Below are positions 5,221 to 13,142 of a stretch of 14,929 nucleotides of DNA, piece by piece. The position numbers and the translations under genes are program-made. Each line of letters starts with the position of its first letter. Within the stretch, counting starts at the first letter, position 1. The stretch is from Spirochaetaceae bacterium (GTDB taxonomy: Bacteria; Spirochaetota; Spirochaetia; Treponematales; Breznakiellaceae), in the NCBI GenBank assembly GCA_031290205.1, contig JAITNZ010000152.1, positions 1 to 14,929 of the forward strand, read 5' to 3'. The notes under the pieces are model-generated. The model saw only the letters and a program-made list of their open reading frames with translations. It did no database searches and had not been told where the DNA came from.

Positions 5221-8200
5221 ATGAGTATAACAAAATATGCCGTGCAGCGGCCGGTTACGATAGTCGTGCTCTATGCGCTTGCGATGGGTATTGCGGCGAC
5301 ACTGGTGCCGAATATCGCCGTTGACCTCTTCCCTTCGATTGCCCGACCCGTGCTCTCGGTCAACACCACCTTGACCGGCGCGGGTCCTGCCGACATCGAG
5401 CAGAACGTTACGATTCCGCTTGAAAAGGCGCTTGCTTCTTCGCGCAACCTCGACACGATGACCTCGAACTCGGCGTTCGAGAGCAGCCAGGTTACGCTGA
5501 ACTTTAAATACGGCACCGACATGGACGAAGCGGCGACTGACGCGCAGACCCTCGTGAACCGGCTGGTCAATTCCCTACCTGACGATGTTTCGACGCCGAC
5601 CGTGCGCCGTTATGATATGTCAGCCTCGCCGATTATGCGCCTCATTGTGCGCGGCAATTATCCCAGTGACCGGCTGCGCATCTTTGCCGAAGACGAGATT
5701 CAAGCGAACATTGAGCGGATTGAGGGGGTGGCGTCCGCCGACGTTACCGGCGGCACCACCCAGATAGTGTGCGTCGATGTTTCGCTGAACCGCCTTGCCG
5801 CGCTGGGGATAACGCTCACCGAAGTTTCGGCGGCGCTGAAGGGGCAGAACGTGTTGCAGAGCGGTGGCAACCTCCTCCGCGGCACACGCGAGTACCAACT
5901 GATGGTTGAGCAGGAATTGCGCGACATCGAGCAGATTAAACGCCTCGTCGTGAAGACGGTGAATGTCGCCAATGCCCAGAACAGCGTCGGGGGGCAGCGC
6001 GCCCAACTCACGCGGCTGGAGGACATTGCCAATGTCTATCTGGGATACAATGATAACGCGGCGCGTGTTTCCGTAAACGACCAGAGCGCCGTGTATATTC
6101 AGGTGCAGTCCGAAAGCGATAGTAATTCCGTGCAGGTTGCGCGGCGTGTGCGCGATTCCCTTGCCCAGATAAACGCCCTCTTGCCGCGGGGGATAACACT
6201 GGATGTGTTATCCGATAACACGTCGATGATAAGCGCGACGCTCAATCAGGTGTATTCCAATGCGTTTCAAGGCGCGCTGCTCTGCATGGTGATTATTTTT
6301 ATCTTTCTGCGGAATATCAAGGGCACGCTCATCATCGGCATATCGATTCCTATTTCGATTTTATTAACGCTGATGTTGATGGCGGTTTTTGGGTTTACGC
6401 TGAACCTCCTCACGATGACCGGTTTGATTCTTGCGCTCGGCATGACGGTTGATGCGTCAATCGTCATCATTGATAATGTCTACAACTATAGGCTGCGCGG
6501 CGCGAAGGCGTCGATTGCCGCGATATTGGGCAGCGAAGAGATGATACGCGCAATTGTCACCTCGACGACAACAACACTCTGTGTGTTCATCCCCCTGTTG
6601 ATTTACAAGAATGACCTTGAAATGTATGGGCAGCTCTTTAACGACTTGATTTTTACCGTGATTATCTCGTTAAGCTGTTCGCTCTTTGTGGCGCTTACGA
6701 TAGTGCCCGCGCTCTGCGGACCAATATTAAAGCTTGATACGCGGAAGCAGAAGCCGCTTAATAATAGACTGATGTGCTTTCTTGATAGCGCTCTGGAAAA
6801 ATTTTTCGATACCATGACGAGCGCCTATTCGAATGCGCTTAAAGCGTGCCTGCGCCACCGCTTGATTGTGTTGCTGTGCGTCGTAGCTCTCTTGGTTTTT
6901 TCGTTTATGCAATTCGGCGGTATCGGTATGAATATGTTTATACGATCGCGCATTGATGATAATGTGAATATCAATGTTTCGATGCCGCAGGGAACGCCGA
7001 TAGACGTAACCGAAGCATTGCTCTTCGATATAGAAGAGATTATCAAAAATAATATTGAAGGCTATAATAATTTGATTTTAACGGCGCGCCGCAGCGGCAC
7101 GAGTCAGGGCACCGTGCAGATTACGCTGCCGGAGCCCGCCATGCAGATTGATACACCTGATACTATCATTAGGAAACTCACGCCGATATTCGCCCAGTTC
7201 CCCGATGCCCGTCCCGCGTTTCGCGCGGGTCGCTCGATGAGCACGACAAGCGCCATCGAAGTAGCGCTCACCTCGCGTAATGTTACATCGCTCATGGAAA
7301 GCGCCGACGAAGTAAAGCTGATTATGCAGCGCTACCTTCCTGAAATCGAAAATGCCGAAATCAATATCAGCGAAGGCTCTCCTCAGCTTCAAATTGCAAT
7401 CGACCGCGACAGGGCGCAGGCGCTCGGCATATCGCTTTCGTCAATCGCCAACGAGATACGGACGGCGATGGACGGCACCAACGCGACGACGATCTCGCAA
7501 GGGGAGCGGCTTGTCAATATTCAGGTGCGCCTGCAAGCGGAGGACAGGCGCGGCTTACCAAACCTCGACGCAATCGCCGTTACCTCGCGCAACGGCGTCC
7601 GCGTGCCGCTTTCCAATGTGGCGACGATAAAAGAAGGGCGCGCGCCAACATCGATACGGCGCGAAAACCGGCAGCGTATCGTGAACATCAGCGGCGAGTT
7701 AAACGGCGGCATCGCGGCTACCGAAATGCAGGCGCGCTTGAAGGAAGCTATCGGGCAACACCTTGTGCAGCGCGATGACGTTACCATCAACTATTTAGGT
7801 GAAGCCGCCGAGGTCGAAGAGTTCAACCTAAAGATAGCGTTCATCATCGGCGTCGCTATCTTTTTGGTATTCGGGCTTATGGCATCGCAATTTGAATCGT
7901 TTGTCGACCCTCTGATAATTTTCTTTTCGATACCACTCTTATTCATCGGCGTTATATGGATATATAAAATCGGCGACCAGGCAATGTCGATGTTCAGCGC
8001 GGTCGGCATCGTCGCCCTCGTCGGCGTTGTCGTCAACAACGGCATCGTCCTTGTCGATTACACGAACACACTCTGCGCACGCGGCTTAAAGGTGAACGCC
8101 GCCTGCGTCGAAGCAGGGCGGAACCGCCTCCGCCCGATTTTGATGACCACCCTCTCCACTGTGCTCGCGATGGTTCCCATCGCCTTCTTCCCCGGACAGG

Positions 8201-8328
8201 GCGCCGACACGATACAACCCATCGGCAAAACCTTCGTCGGCGGACTCGGCGTCAGCTCAATCATGACCCTCTTTGTTACGCCGGTTTTATACTCGCTGCT
8301 TAACAGTAGAAAGGACAAGGAAGGATAG
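5221..8328 (+). CDS. RND-family efflux transporter (AcrB/MexB type)
   Basis: The 1035-aa product has the full length and layout of the HAE1-RND inner-membrane proton antiporters. TM1 (about 9-29) is followed by a large periplasmic loop starting NIAVDLFPSIARPVLSV, TM2-6 (about 345-500), TM7 (about 547-565), a second periplasmic loop, and TM8-12 (about 872-1027). In TM4 the proton-relay motif reads GMTVDASIVIIDN: D411 matches AcrB D407, but the D408 position is A412. In TM10 the AcrB K940 position is N939 (VVVNNGIVLVDY). Related transporters with VDN and VNN variants exist, so it may still be active with altered coupling. MSITKYAVQRP is the normal family N-terminus, which fixes the start. No periplasmic adaptor or outer-membrane channel gene is adjacent, so partners must be encoded elsewhere. 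Substrate unknown. Confidence 0.93.
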   Translation: MSITKYAVQRPVTIVVLYALAMGIAATLVPNIAVDLFPSIARPVLSVNTTLTGAGPADIEQNVTIPLEKALASSRNLDTMTSNSAFESSQVTLNFKYGTDMDEAATDAQTLVNRLVNSLPDDVSTPTVRRYDMSASPIMRLIVRGNYPSDRLRIFAEDEIQANIERIEGVASADVTGGTTQIVCVDVSLNRLAALGITLTEVSAALKGQNVLQSGGNLLRGTREYQLMVEQELRDIEQIKRLVVKTVNVANAQNSVGGQRAQLTRLEDIANVYLGYNDNAARVSVNDQSAVYIQVQSESDSNSVQVARRVRDSLAQINALLPRGITLDVLSDNTSMISATLNQVYSNAFQGALLCMVIIFIFLRNIKGTLIIGISIPISILLTLMLMAVFGFTLNLLTMTGLILALGMTVDASIVIIDNVYNYRLRGAKASIAAILGSEEMIRAIVTSTTTTLCVFIPLLIYKNDLEMYGQLFNDLIFTVIISLSCSLFVALTIVPALCGPILKLDTRKQKPLNNRLMCFLDSALEKFFDTMTSAYSNALKACLRHRLIVLLCVVALLVFSFMQFGGIGMNMFIRSRIDDNVNINVSMPQGTPIDVTEALLFDIEEIIKNNIEGYNNLILTARRSGTSQGTVQITLPEPAMQIDTPDTIIRKLTPIFAQFPDARPAFRAGRSMSTTSAIEVALTSRNVTSLMESADEVKLIMQRYLPEIENAEINISEGSPQLQIAIDRDRAQALGISLSSIANEIRTAMDGTNATTISQGERLVNIQVRLQAEDRRGLPNLDAIAVTSRNGVRVPLSNVATIKEGRAPTSIRRENRQRIVNISGELNGGIAATEMQARLKEAIGQHLVQRDDVTINYLGEAAEVEEFNLKIAFIIGVAIFLVFGLMASQFESFVDPLIIFFSIPLLFIGVIWIYKIGDQAMSMFSAVGIVALVGVVVNNGIVLVDYTNTLCARGLKVNAACVEAGRNRLRPILMTTLSTVLAMVPIAFFPGQGADTIQPIGKTFVGGLGVSSIMTLFVTPVLYSLLNSRKDKEG

Positions 8329-8397
8329 TTAGGATTTTTTTTTCGCAGTGGGGGCAGCACAAGCGGGGACTTGCTGAAGGGGTATCGGTCTCCAAGT

Positions 8398-8790
8398 CAG
8401 GGCGAGCGCATTAAGAATTTGTCCACAGATGGCCACAGATAGCCACAGATTTTTACTCCGCAATGCCCTACAGAAAAGTGCGCGGTAACAAGAGGATGGC
8501 AGCGAGCGTGTGCGCGTAGCGCATTGAGCCGCTGACCGAGAAAGCCTTCCCCGTGTGGACATTCATCTGTGAAGCCGTAACAGTTGAGTGCGTGGCAAGG
8601 AGCATGGCGGCGAGCGTGTGCGCGTAAGCGCTTGTGACGCCGACTGAGAAAGCCTTCCCCTTGGACGCGAATGCACACGAATAATCATATAATCTCTCCA
8701 TGAATTCGCGATTTCATTGCGTTATTCGCAGACTTTTTTCCTAGCTCCTGTTCGTGTTTTTCGTGAGGTTCGTGGTTAAATTTTTTATCC
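8398..8790 (+). repeat. Composite repeat region (M1, M2 twice, M4, M3)
   Basis: The 8329-8818 gap holds no supported gene. From 8398 it has CAGGGCGAGCGCATTAAG, then CACAGAT at 8424, 8434 and 8444 (10-bp spacing). Two copies of the GC-rich module follow (about 8475-8555 and 8585-8660, each with GGCAGCGAGCG or GGCGGCGAGCG, GTGTGCGCGTA and GAGAAAGCCTTCCCC). Next comes a TTGGACGCGAAT block (8660-8730) also present at 10754-10835, then GTTCGTG words around 8749-8780. Minus-strand frames here give the peptide repeat GKAFSV...YAHTLAA, which mirrors the DNA repeat and not a real protein. Confidence 0.6.
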
Positions 8791-8818
8791 ACTACTTGAA
8801 AGCTGACGCTCTACGAGC

Positions 8819-10510
8819 TTAGGGGGACTGGTACACGACTTTTCCGCCGATGACGGTGCGGAGGGCGGTAATGTCGTCGATTTCGCTTGTCGGGCAGGTC
8901 ATGTAGTCTCGGTCCAGCACCACAAAGTCGGCGTATTTGCCCGCTTCAAGGGAACCCCGGTTTCCTTCGGCAAAGATGGCATGGGCGCCCCAGATGGTGT
9001 AGGAGCGGAGCGCTTCTTCACGCCTTAGTGCCTGTTCCGGGTACCACGCGCTGGGCGGCTGTCCGCTACGATCCTGACGGCTCACTGCGGCGTAAAGGTT
9101 GTAGTAGGGATTCACCAGTTCCACCGGTGCGTCGGTGCCGTTGGCGATGTAGCCCCCCAGATCCACGATAGTGCGCCATGCGTAGGACGAGAGGATCCGA
9201 ACCGGTCCAACTCGGTCTTCCGCCATGTTCATGTCGCTCGTGGCGTGGACGGTTTGCATGGAGGGGATGATGCCCAGCCGGATTGTGCGGGAGATGTCGT
9301 GGGCGTTTACAATCTGGTAATGCTCAATCCTGAAACGGCGGTCCCGAAGATTTTCTTCTCCCACGGCGACCACATAGGCGTTGATGATCTGCTGTACCGC
9401 CGCATCGCCGATGGCATGGGCGCCGATCTGGAAGCCCTCGTCGGCTACCCGCTTTACGACGGCATTTGCTTCTTCGTTGGTCAAGCGCCCGTTCCCAACG
9501 TGACCAGGGCGGTCGGTGTAGTCGGACAAAAGCCATGCGCTCCGGGAACCCAGCGCGCCGTCGGAGACCAGTTTGACCGCGTTTATCGCGAGCCGCCCAT
9601 CGCCAAACACGTCTGTTGTAGGACGGTTTCCTTCGGCTATGTAGGGTATGTCACTCCCGTTACTCAGCATTTCGTATGCCCTGACGTGGAGCGTTCCCGC
9701 TTCGTAACCCGAACGAAGTACCTTGATATTTTCCCAGGATTCCCCGGCGTCTACAAGCGTGGTGATCCCGTAAGAAATAATCGCCTGATCCGCCAGGGAA
9801 AAGCGGGAAAGAACCCGTTCCGGGGCGGTATCGTCCTCAATGACCGCGTATACCAGACCCGACGCGTTATCGGTGAGGATGCCCCACACATCGCCGTTGG
9901 GCTTTTTCAGGATTTCGCCGCCACGGGGATTCGGCGTGTTGCGGTCTATTCCCGCCAAGCGCAGGGACATGGAGTTGTACCATGTTGAGTGTCCGTCTAC
10001 CCGTGATAATGCCACGGGGTTGTCGGGCGCCACTGCGTCAAGCTCTTCTTTGGTGGGGTAATCCTCCCCCCAGAGGACATTGTTCCAGCCCATGGAAACG
10101 ATCCACTTGCCCGGACCCAGCCGCGCCGCTTCTCCCGCTACTAGGGACAGAATTTCCTCCTTGGACTTCTGGAAAATGTCGATCCGGTCCAGAAAAGAGC
10201 CGATCAACTGATAGTGCAGGTGGCTGTCGATAAGTCCGGGGACGACGGTTCTGCCCGCAATGTCCACCGTTGTGGAAGCCTTGTACGCCTCCTGCGCCGT
10301 GATCGAGTCTCCGGCGTATACAATGCGATCACCCCGGATAACGAGCGCTTCCACCCGTGAAAAATTTTCGTCAACCGTGTAGATATTTCCGTTGATGTAG
10401 GTCGTGTCGGCATTCTCCTTCGAGCAGCCGACGAACAGCGATTGAAAAATTGCAATACCTGCGAGGGCGATTGCAGCCACCAGTATAAACCGCATTCTTG
10501 TTTTCATCAT
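8819..10510 (-). CDS. YtcJ-like amidohydrolase (amidohydrolase family 3), lipoprotein-anchored
   Basis: The 563-aa product begins with a positive, hydrophobic leader and lipobox LFVGC (C29), so it should be exported and lipid-anchored. The rest follows metal-dependent amidohydrolase family 3 (YtcJ/NfdA type): composite beta-domain start TYINGNIYTVDENFSRVEALVIRGDRI, then PGLIDSHLHY with metal ligands H97 and H99, VDGHSTW (H174), KLVSDGALGSRSAWL (K313, D317), GAHAIGDAAV (H365), RIEHYQIV (H397), NGTDAPVE (D460), and the closing GSLEAGKYADFVVLD. The catalytic set looks intact. These enzymes hydrolyse amide bonds, but the substrate cannot be predicted; export suggests an extracytoplasmic one. GAGGAGG seven bases before the first of two ATG codons (10510 and 10507) supports the start. 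It is divergent from flgL and not in an operon. Confidence 0.92.
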   Translation of the reverse strand: MMKTRMRFILVAAIALAGIAIFQSLFVGCSKENADTTYINGNIYTVDENFSRVEALVIRGDRIVYAGDSITAQEAYKASTTVDIAGRTVVPGLIDSHLHYQLIGSFLDRIDIFQKSKEEILSLVAGEAARLGPGKWIVSMGWNNVLWGEDYPTKEELDAVAPDNPVALSRVDGHSTWYNSMSLRLAGIDRNTPNPRGGEILKKPNGDVWGILTDNASGLVYAVIEDDTAPERVLSRFSLADQAIISYGITTLVDAGESWENIKVLRSGYEAGTLHVRAYEMLSNGSDIPYIAEGNRPTTDVFGDGRLAINAVKLVSDGALGSRSAWLLSDYTDRPGHVGNGRLTNEEANAVVKRVADEGFQIGAHAIGDAAVQQIINAYVVAVGEENLRDRRFRIEHYQIVNAHDISRTIRLGIIPSMQTVHATSDMNMAEDRVGPVRILSSYAWRTIVDLGGYIANGTDAPVELVNPYYNLYAAVSRQDRSGQPPSAWYPEQALRREEALRSYTIWGAHAIFAEGNRGSLEAGKYADFVVLDRDYMTCPTSEIDDITALRTVIGGKVVYQSP

Positions 10511-10617
10511 TCTTTTTCCTCCTCAATCTCGGTGCAGATTTTTTAGGGTAGGTTTTCAGCGCCTGAATAAGCTTAAACTTTTATAGCACGAATAAAAAGA
10601 AAAATCTACCGTAGAGT

Positions 10618-10627
10618 GAAAAATAAT
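10618..10627 (+). repeat. Target-site duplication, left copy (GAAAAATAAT)
   Basis: GAAAAATAAT lies directly before the left terminal inverted repeat of the 10628-10902 element. The identical ten bases follow its right end at 10903-10912. Confidence 0.75.
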
Positions 10628-10902
10628 CAGGGCGACGCATTAAAAATTTGTCCACAGATTAACACAGATAGACACAGATTTTCACTCCACAATTTTCTTC
10701 ATCTGTGTTAATCAGTGTGTATCTGTGGACCTTCTTCTTCAGCATTTTCAAATTGGACGCGAATTGACGTGAATAAAAACGAATAATTATCCAATACCTT
10801 TATGAATTTGCGATTTCTTCACGGTTTTCGTAAATCTTTTTTGCGCCAATCTGCAAAATCTGCGGATATTCTTGATTTTGTTATTTTAATGCGCTCGCCC
10901 TG
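10628..10902 (+). mobile_element. 275-bp non-autonomous insertion element (MITE-like) with 10-bp target duplication
   Basis: The left end, CAGGGCGACGCATTAAAAAT (10628-10647), and the right end, ATTTTAATGCGCTCGCCCTG (10883-10902), are inverted repeats of about 20 bp with one or two differences. Both sides are flanked by the same ten bases, GAAAAATAAT. Inside are CACAGAT words at 10653, 10663 and 10673, a GTCCACAGAT/ATCTGTGGAC inverted pair (10650, 10721), the block shared with 5119-5154, and a TTGGACGCGAATT block shared with 8660. It encodes nothing I can support, so its transposase must act in trans. It sits between the amidohydrolase gene and flgL. Confidence 0.75.
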
Positions 10903-10912
10903 GAAAAATAAT
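10903..10912 (+). repeat. Target-site duplication, right copy (GAAAAATAAT)
   Basis: Identical to 10618-10627 and directly abutting the right inverted repeat. Removing one copy plus the element restores an uninterrupted intergenic sequence of about 226 bp upstream of flgL. Confidence 0.75.
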
Positions 10913-10923
10913 GGTAACAGTAA

Positions 10924-11006
10924 GTAAAGTAAGTATTGTGTTTGCTGTGGGAGAGCCTGCAACGAGGAGGCGGTTTAGTTATTCGTTTTTTTTTCCGAAA
11001 TAGTAT
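10924..11006 (+). promoter_or_regulatory. Possible flgL promoter region
   Basis: Two weak candidates. TAAAGTAA (about 10925) with GCTGTGGG after 11 bp partly resembles a sigma-28 flagellar promoter (TAAAGTTT-N11-GCCGATAA). TAGTAT at 11001-11006 could be a vegetative -10 box with a poor -35. Neither is convincing alone. Confidence 0.2.
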
Positions 11007-11021
11007 AGAGGGGATTATTTT

Positions 11022-12269
11022 ATGGAAAGAGTTTCGACTAATATGCCTAACGATGATATGCAGTTTTACCTGCGCCGTAAGGAGCGGGGGATTGCTGATG
11101 TTCAGACGAAAATTGCAAGCCAGACGCGAATACGGGAGCTTGCTGACGACCCTGTGGGGGCGTCTCATGCGGTGCGCTATGCTTCCTACCGGACGCGGCT
11201 GGAGCGTTTTGAACAGAACACGCTCGGCGCGAAGGAACATTACAATCATGTTGACGGCTTTCTCGGTGAGGCGAATGATATTGTGCAAAAACTCCGCGAA
11301 TTTGCCGTGAAAGGGGCGAACGGCGTGTGGACAAAGGATGATACGGCGATGATGGGCATCGAGGTGAACGAACTTTTGAAGGAGCTTGCCACGATTGCAA
11401 ACGCGAATGGACCGGATGGGAAATACCTTTTTTCGGGCGACAAGTCTTTGACACAGCCCTTTCGCATCGTCGAAGGGACGGTGGACGGCATCGGGGAGGC
11501 TGCCCCTATCCGTGTTGAGTATCGGGGCGCGGGGGCGAACCGGCAGATCGAGCTAAGCGACAGGAGCTTTTCCACACTCGATATGCCCGGCGGCGAAGTG
11601 TTCTGGGCTGAACGTATGCGGGTCGCTTCCTCGTGGGACGCTTCCGGCTATCAGGTTCAGGAGGCGACGTCGATTTTTGTTGATAAGGTCGAGATTTTTT
11701 TGAGCGCCGGCGATGATGTGAATACGATTGCCGCGAAGATAAACGATTCCGCCGCGCCGATTAAGGCGTTTCTCGACATCGAGACGCAGGGGCTTGCCCT
11801 CGAAGGGACCGACCCTCATCTTATCACGCTGGAGGATAGGGAGGGCTCGCGGGTTTTACAGGATTTGGGGCTTACACGGGGGAATTCCCCGCAGGGCGCG
11901 CCGAATTGGGGCAACGACACGCGGGTTTCCGGCGGCTCGCTCTTCGATGTTGCCATCGGGCTTCGGGACGCGCTGCTTCGCGGCGACCACAACTATGTGG
12001 GCGGGCAGGCGCTGGGCGGCATCGACGACGCGCTCGCCAACCTCAACATGAGGCGCAATGTGGCAGGCAGCCGTAGCGAACGGGTCGAGACGGCGTGGGG
12101 TCGGCTCAACACGGAGATACAGAACGTGAACCACGACCTTGACCGTGAAATCGGGCTTGACCTTGCCGATGCCGCCGTCGAACTCGGCATGATGGACATG
12201 GCTCACCGCGCCGCATTACAGACCGCGGCGAGGATACTCCCCCCCAGCTTGCTGGATTTTTTACGGTAG
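11022..12269 (+). CDS. flgL: Flagellar hook-filament junction protein FlgL (HAP3)
   Basis: The 415-aa product has the flagellin-like layout of FlgL. The N-terminal helical region (about 1-130) contains MERVSTNMPNDDMQFYLRRKERG, QTRIRELADDPVGA, RLERFEQN and NGPDGKYLFSGDKS. A variable central domain follows (about 140-330). The C-terminal helix region (about 335-415) ends MDMAHRAALQTAARILPPSLLDFLR. FlgL joins the hook (via FlgK) to the filament and is exported by the flagellar type III system, so no signal peptide is expected. The N-terminus resembles treponemal FlgL as I remember it. AGAGGGGAT lies before the ATG. fliW follows after 159 bases and csrA after that, the usual flagellar regulatory neighbourhood. 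flgK, normally just upstream, is absent; a divergent amidohydrolase gene and an inserted element are there instead. Confidence 0.93.
   Translation: MERVSTNMPNDDMQFYLRRKERGIADVQTKIASQTRIRELADDPVGASHAVRYASYRTRLERFEQNTLGAKEHYNHVDGFLGEANDIVQKLREFAVKGANGVWTKDDTAMMGIEVNELLKELATIANANGPDGKYLFSGDKSLTQPFRIVEGTVDGIGEAAPIRVEYRGAGANRQIELSDRSFSTLDMPGGEVFWAERMRVASSWDASGYQVQEATSIFVDKVEIFLSAGDDVNTIAAKINDSAAPIKAFLDIETQGLALEGTDPHLITLEDREGSRVLQDLGLTRGNSPQGAPNWGNDTRVSGGSLFDVAIGLRDALLRGDHNYVGGQALGGIDDALANLNMRRNVAGSRSERVETAWGRLNTEIQNVNHDLDREIGLDLADAAVELGMMDMAHRAALQTAARILPPSLLDFLR
12244..12262 (+). terminator. Terminator-like hairpin inside the last codons of flgL
   Basis: CCAGC-TT-GCTGG (12244-12255) is followed by ATTTTTT. 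The stem is only 5 bp and lies within the conserved LLDFLR coding end, so it may be incidental. If active, it would reduce read-through into fliW-csrA. Confidence 0.3.
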
Positions 12270-12428
12270 TAGGGGAGGGGGAGGGGTGATGGGGAATGGG
12301 GAATGGATTTTTACTTCAGAGTATCAGTATATTCCATGGAGTATTTCCATAGTTCGAATACATCCCCCATCCCCCATTCCCTTCCATGGAATAAATCTAT
12401 AGAATACTGAATATACAAGGAGAATAGT
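12270..12428 (+). promoter_or_regulatory. fliW leader with inverted repeat and four ANGGA motifs
   Basis: A purine-rich arm (about 12288-12305, ATGGGGAATGGGGAATGG) can pair with a pyrimidine arm (about 12361-12378, CATCCCCCATCCCCCAT), 15 of 17 positions matching. TTCCATGGA...TC.ATAG recurs at 12332-12352 and 12382-12402 (17 of 21 identical). ANGGA, the core recognised by CsrA, occurs at 12303, 12336, 12386 and 12417, the last being the fliW Shine-Dalgarno. This suggests CsrA binding and feedback on fliW-csrA translation, which is inference. Confidence 0.4.
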
Positions 12429-12878
12429 TTGAAAATTGCTACAAAAGCCTTTGGAAACATCGAGATTGATGAGAAACAGAAGTTGCGGTTTCCCTCCGGC
12501 TTGTTAGGTTTTGAGAATTATAAAGATTTTGCGCTGCTTGATGGAGAGAAGCCGCCTTTTTTTTGGCTGCAATCGCTGGATAGCGTCGGGACAGCCTTTG
12601 TTTTGGTCGACCCTTTTCTCTTCCGTCCGGACTACGAGATGGATATTAATGACGAGGAGCTTACCGAAATCGGCGTGAGCAGTCCGCAGGATGCGCTCTT
12701 TTTTGCGGTTTTAACGATCCCGCAGGATGGCGGACCAATGACGGCAAACCTGCAAGGTCCCATCATCATCAACCGCGACGCGCGTTTGGCAAAACAGATA
12801 GTGCTGGGGGATCCTCGCTGGATGACGAAGCATGATGTTCAGCAGGAACTTGCCGCGTCGAAGAAGGCGCCGTGCTGA
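12429..12878 (+). CDS. fliW: Flagellar assembly factor FliW
   Basis: The 149-aa product has the FliW signature: FGNIEIDEKQKLRFPSGLLGFENYKDFALLD near the N-terminus, FFWLQSLDSVGTAFVLVDPFLFRPDYEMDI in the middle, and LTIPQDGGPMTANLQGPIIINRDARLAKQIVL towards the C-terminus. FliW binds CsrA and blocks its repression of flagellin mRNA; free flagellin in turn titrates FliW (shown in Bacillus). The start is TTG at 12429: AAGGAGAA lies six bases before it and MKIATKAFG is the normal family N-terminus. The 3' end overlaps csrA by seven bases, indicating translational coupling and balanced production of the two partners. It is downstream of flgL in the same direction. Confidence 0.95.
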   Translation: MKIATKAFGNIEIDEKQKLRFPSGLLGFENYKDFALLDGEKPPFFWLQSLDSVGTAFVLVDPFLFRPDYEMDINDEELTEIGVSSPQDALFFAVLTIPQDGGPMTANLQGPIIINRDARLAKQIVLGDPRWMTKHDVQQELAASKKAPC

Positions 12879-13081
12879 TACTTTCCCGTAAAAGAGACGA
12901 AAAGATCGTGATTGGCGATAATATCACCGTTACCATCATCGAAGTGCGCGGCGACCAGGTGCGGCTCGGCATCAACGCGCCCAAGCACGTCAAAGTCTAC
13001 CGCGAAGAGGTTTTCGAAGCAATCAGCGCGGAAAACAAAGCAGCTGCCGCCTCAGGTCCCCACCTCCCATGCTTGGACTGA
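12872..13081 (+). CDS. csrA: Carbon storage regulator CsrA
   Basis: The 69-aa product is a full CsrA: MLILSRKRDEKIVIGDNITV, then VRGDQVRLGINAPKHVKVYREEV. It includes the first-strand LSR motif and the VYREE segment holding the RNA-binding arginine. CsrA is a dimeric RNA-binding protein recognising GGA in hairpin loops near ribosome sites. The C-terminal tail after AENK (about 15 residues, ending PHLPCLD) is variable in the family. The start is GTG at 12872, inside the end of fliW and preceded by AAGGCG. Four ANGGA motifs in the fliW leader may be its own binding sites. Confidence 0.95.
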   Translation: MLILSRKRDEKIVIGDNITVTIIEVRGDQVRLGINAPKHVKVYREEVFEAISAENKAAAASGPHLPCLD

Positions 13082-13084
13082 GCG

Positions 13085-13121
13085 CGGATTATTAACAATC
13101 CGGCTTGTCTTGCAAACAAGC
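13085..13121 (+). other. Two tandem hairpins just after csrA
   Basis: CGGATT-ATTAAC-AATCCG (13085-13102) abuts GCTTGT-CTTGCAA-ACAAGC (13103-13121), four bases after the csrA stop. There is no T-tract, so these are not typical intrinsic terminators. They might stabilise the 3' end of the message or be repeat remnants. Confidence 0.35.
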
Positions 13122-13142
13122 TGGGCAAGCGGAACTAGGCAT

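Noticed and set aside
8397..8701. Minus-strand frames with repeated GKAFSV...YAHTLAA peptides
   Set aside because: The peptide repeat is explained by the duplicated intergenic DNA module, which also occurs at 5041-5120 without a matching gene.
9245..9988. 247-aa plus-strand frame
   Set aside because: It is antisense to the amidohydrolase gene, which has intact catalytic motifs.
12345..12366. GTTCGAATAC as a tRNA T-arm
   Set aside because: The flanking bases do not form an acceptor stem or an anticodon arm; the match is chance within the fliW leader.
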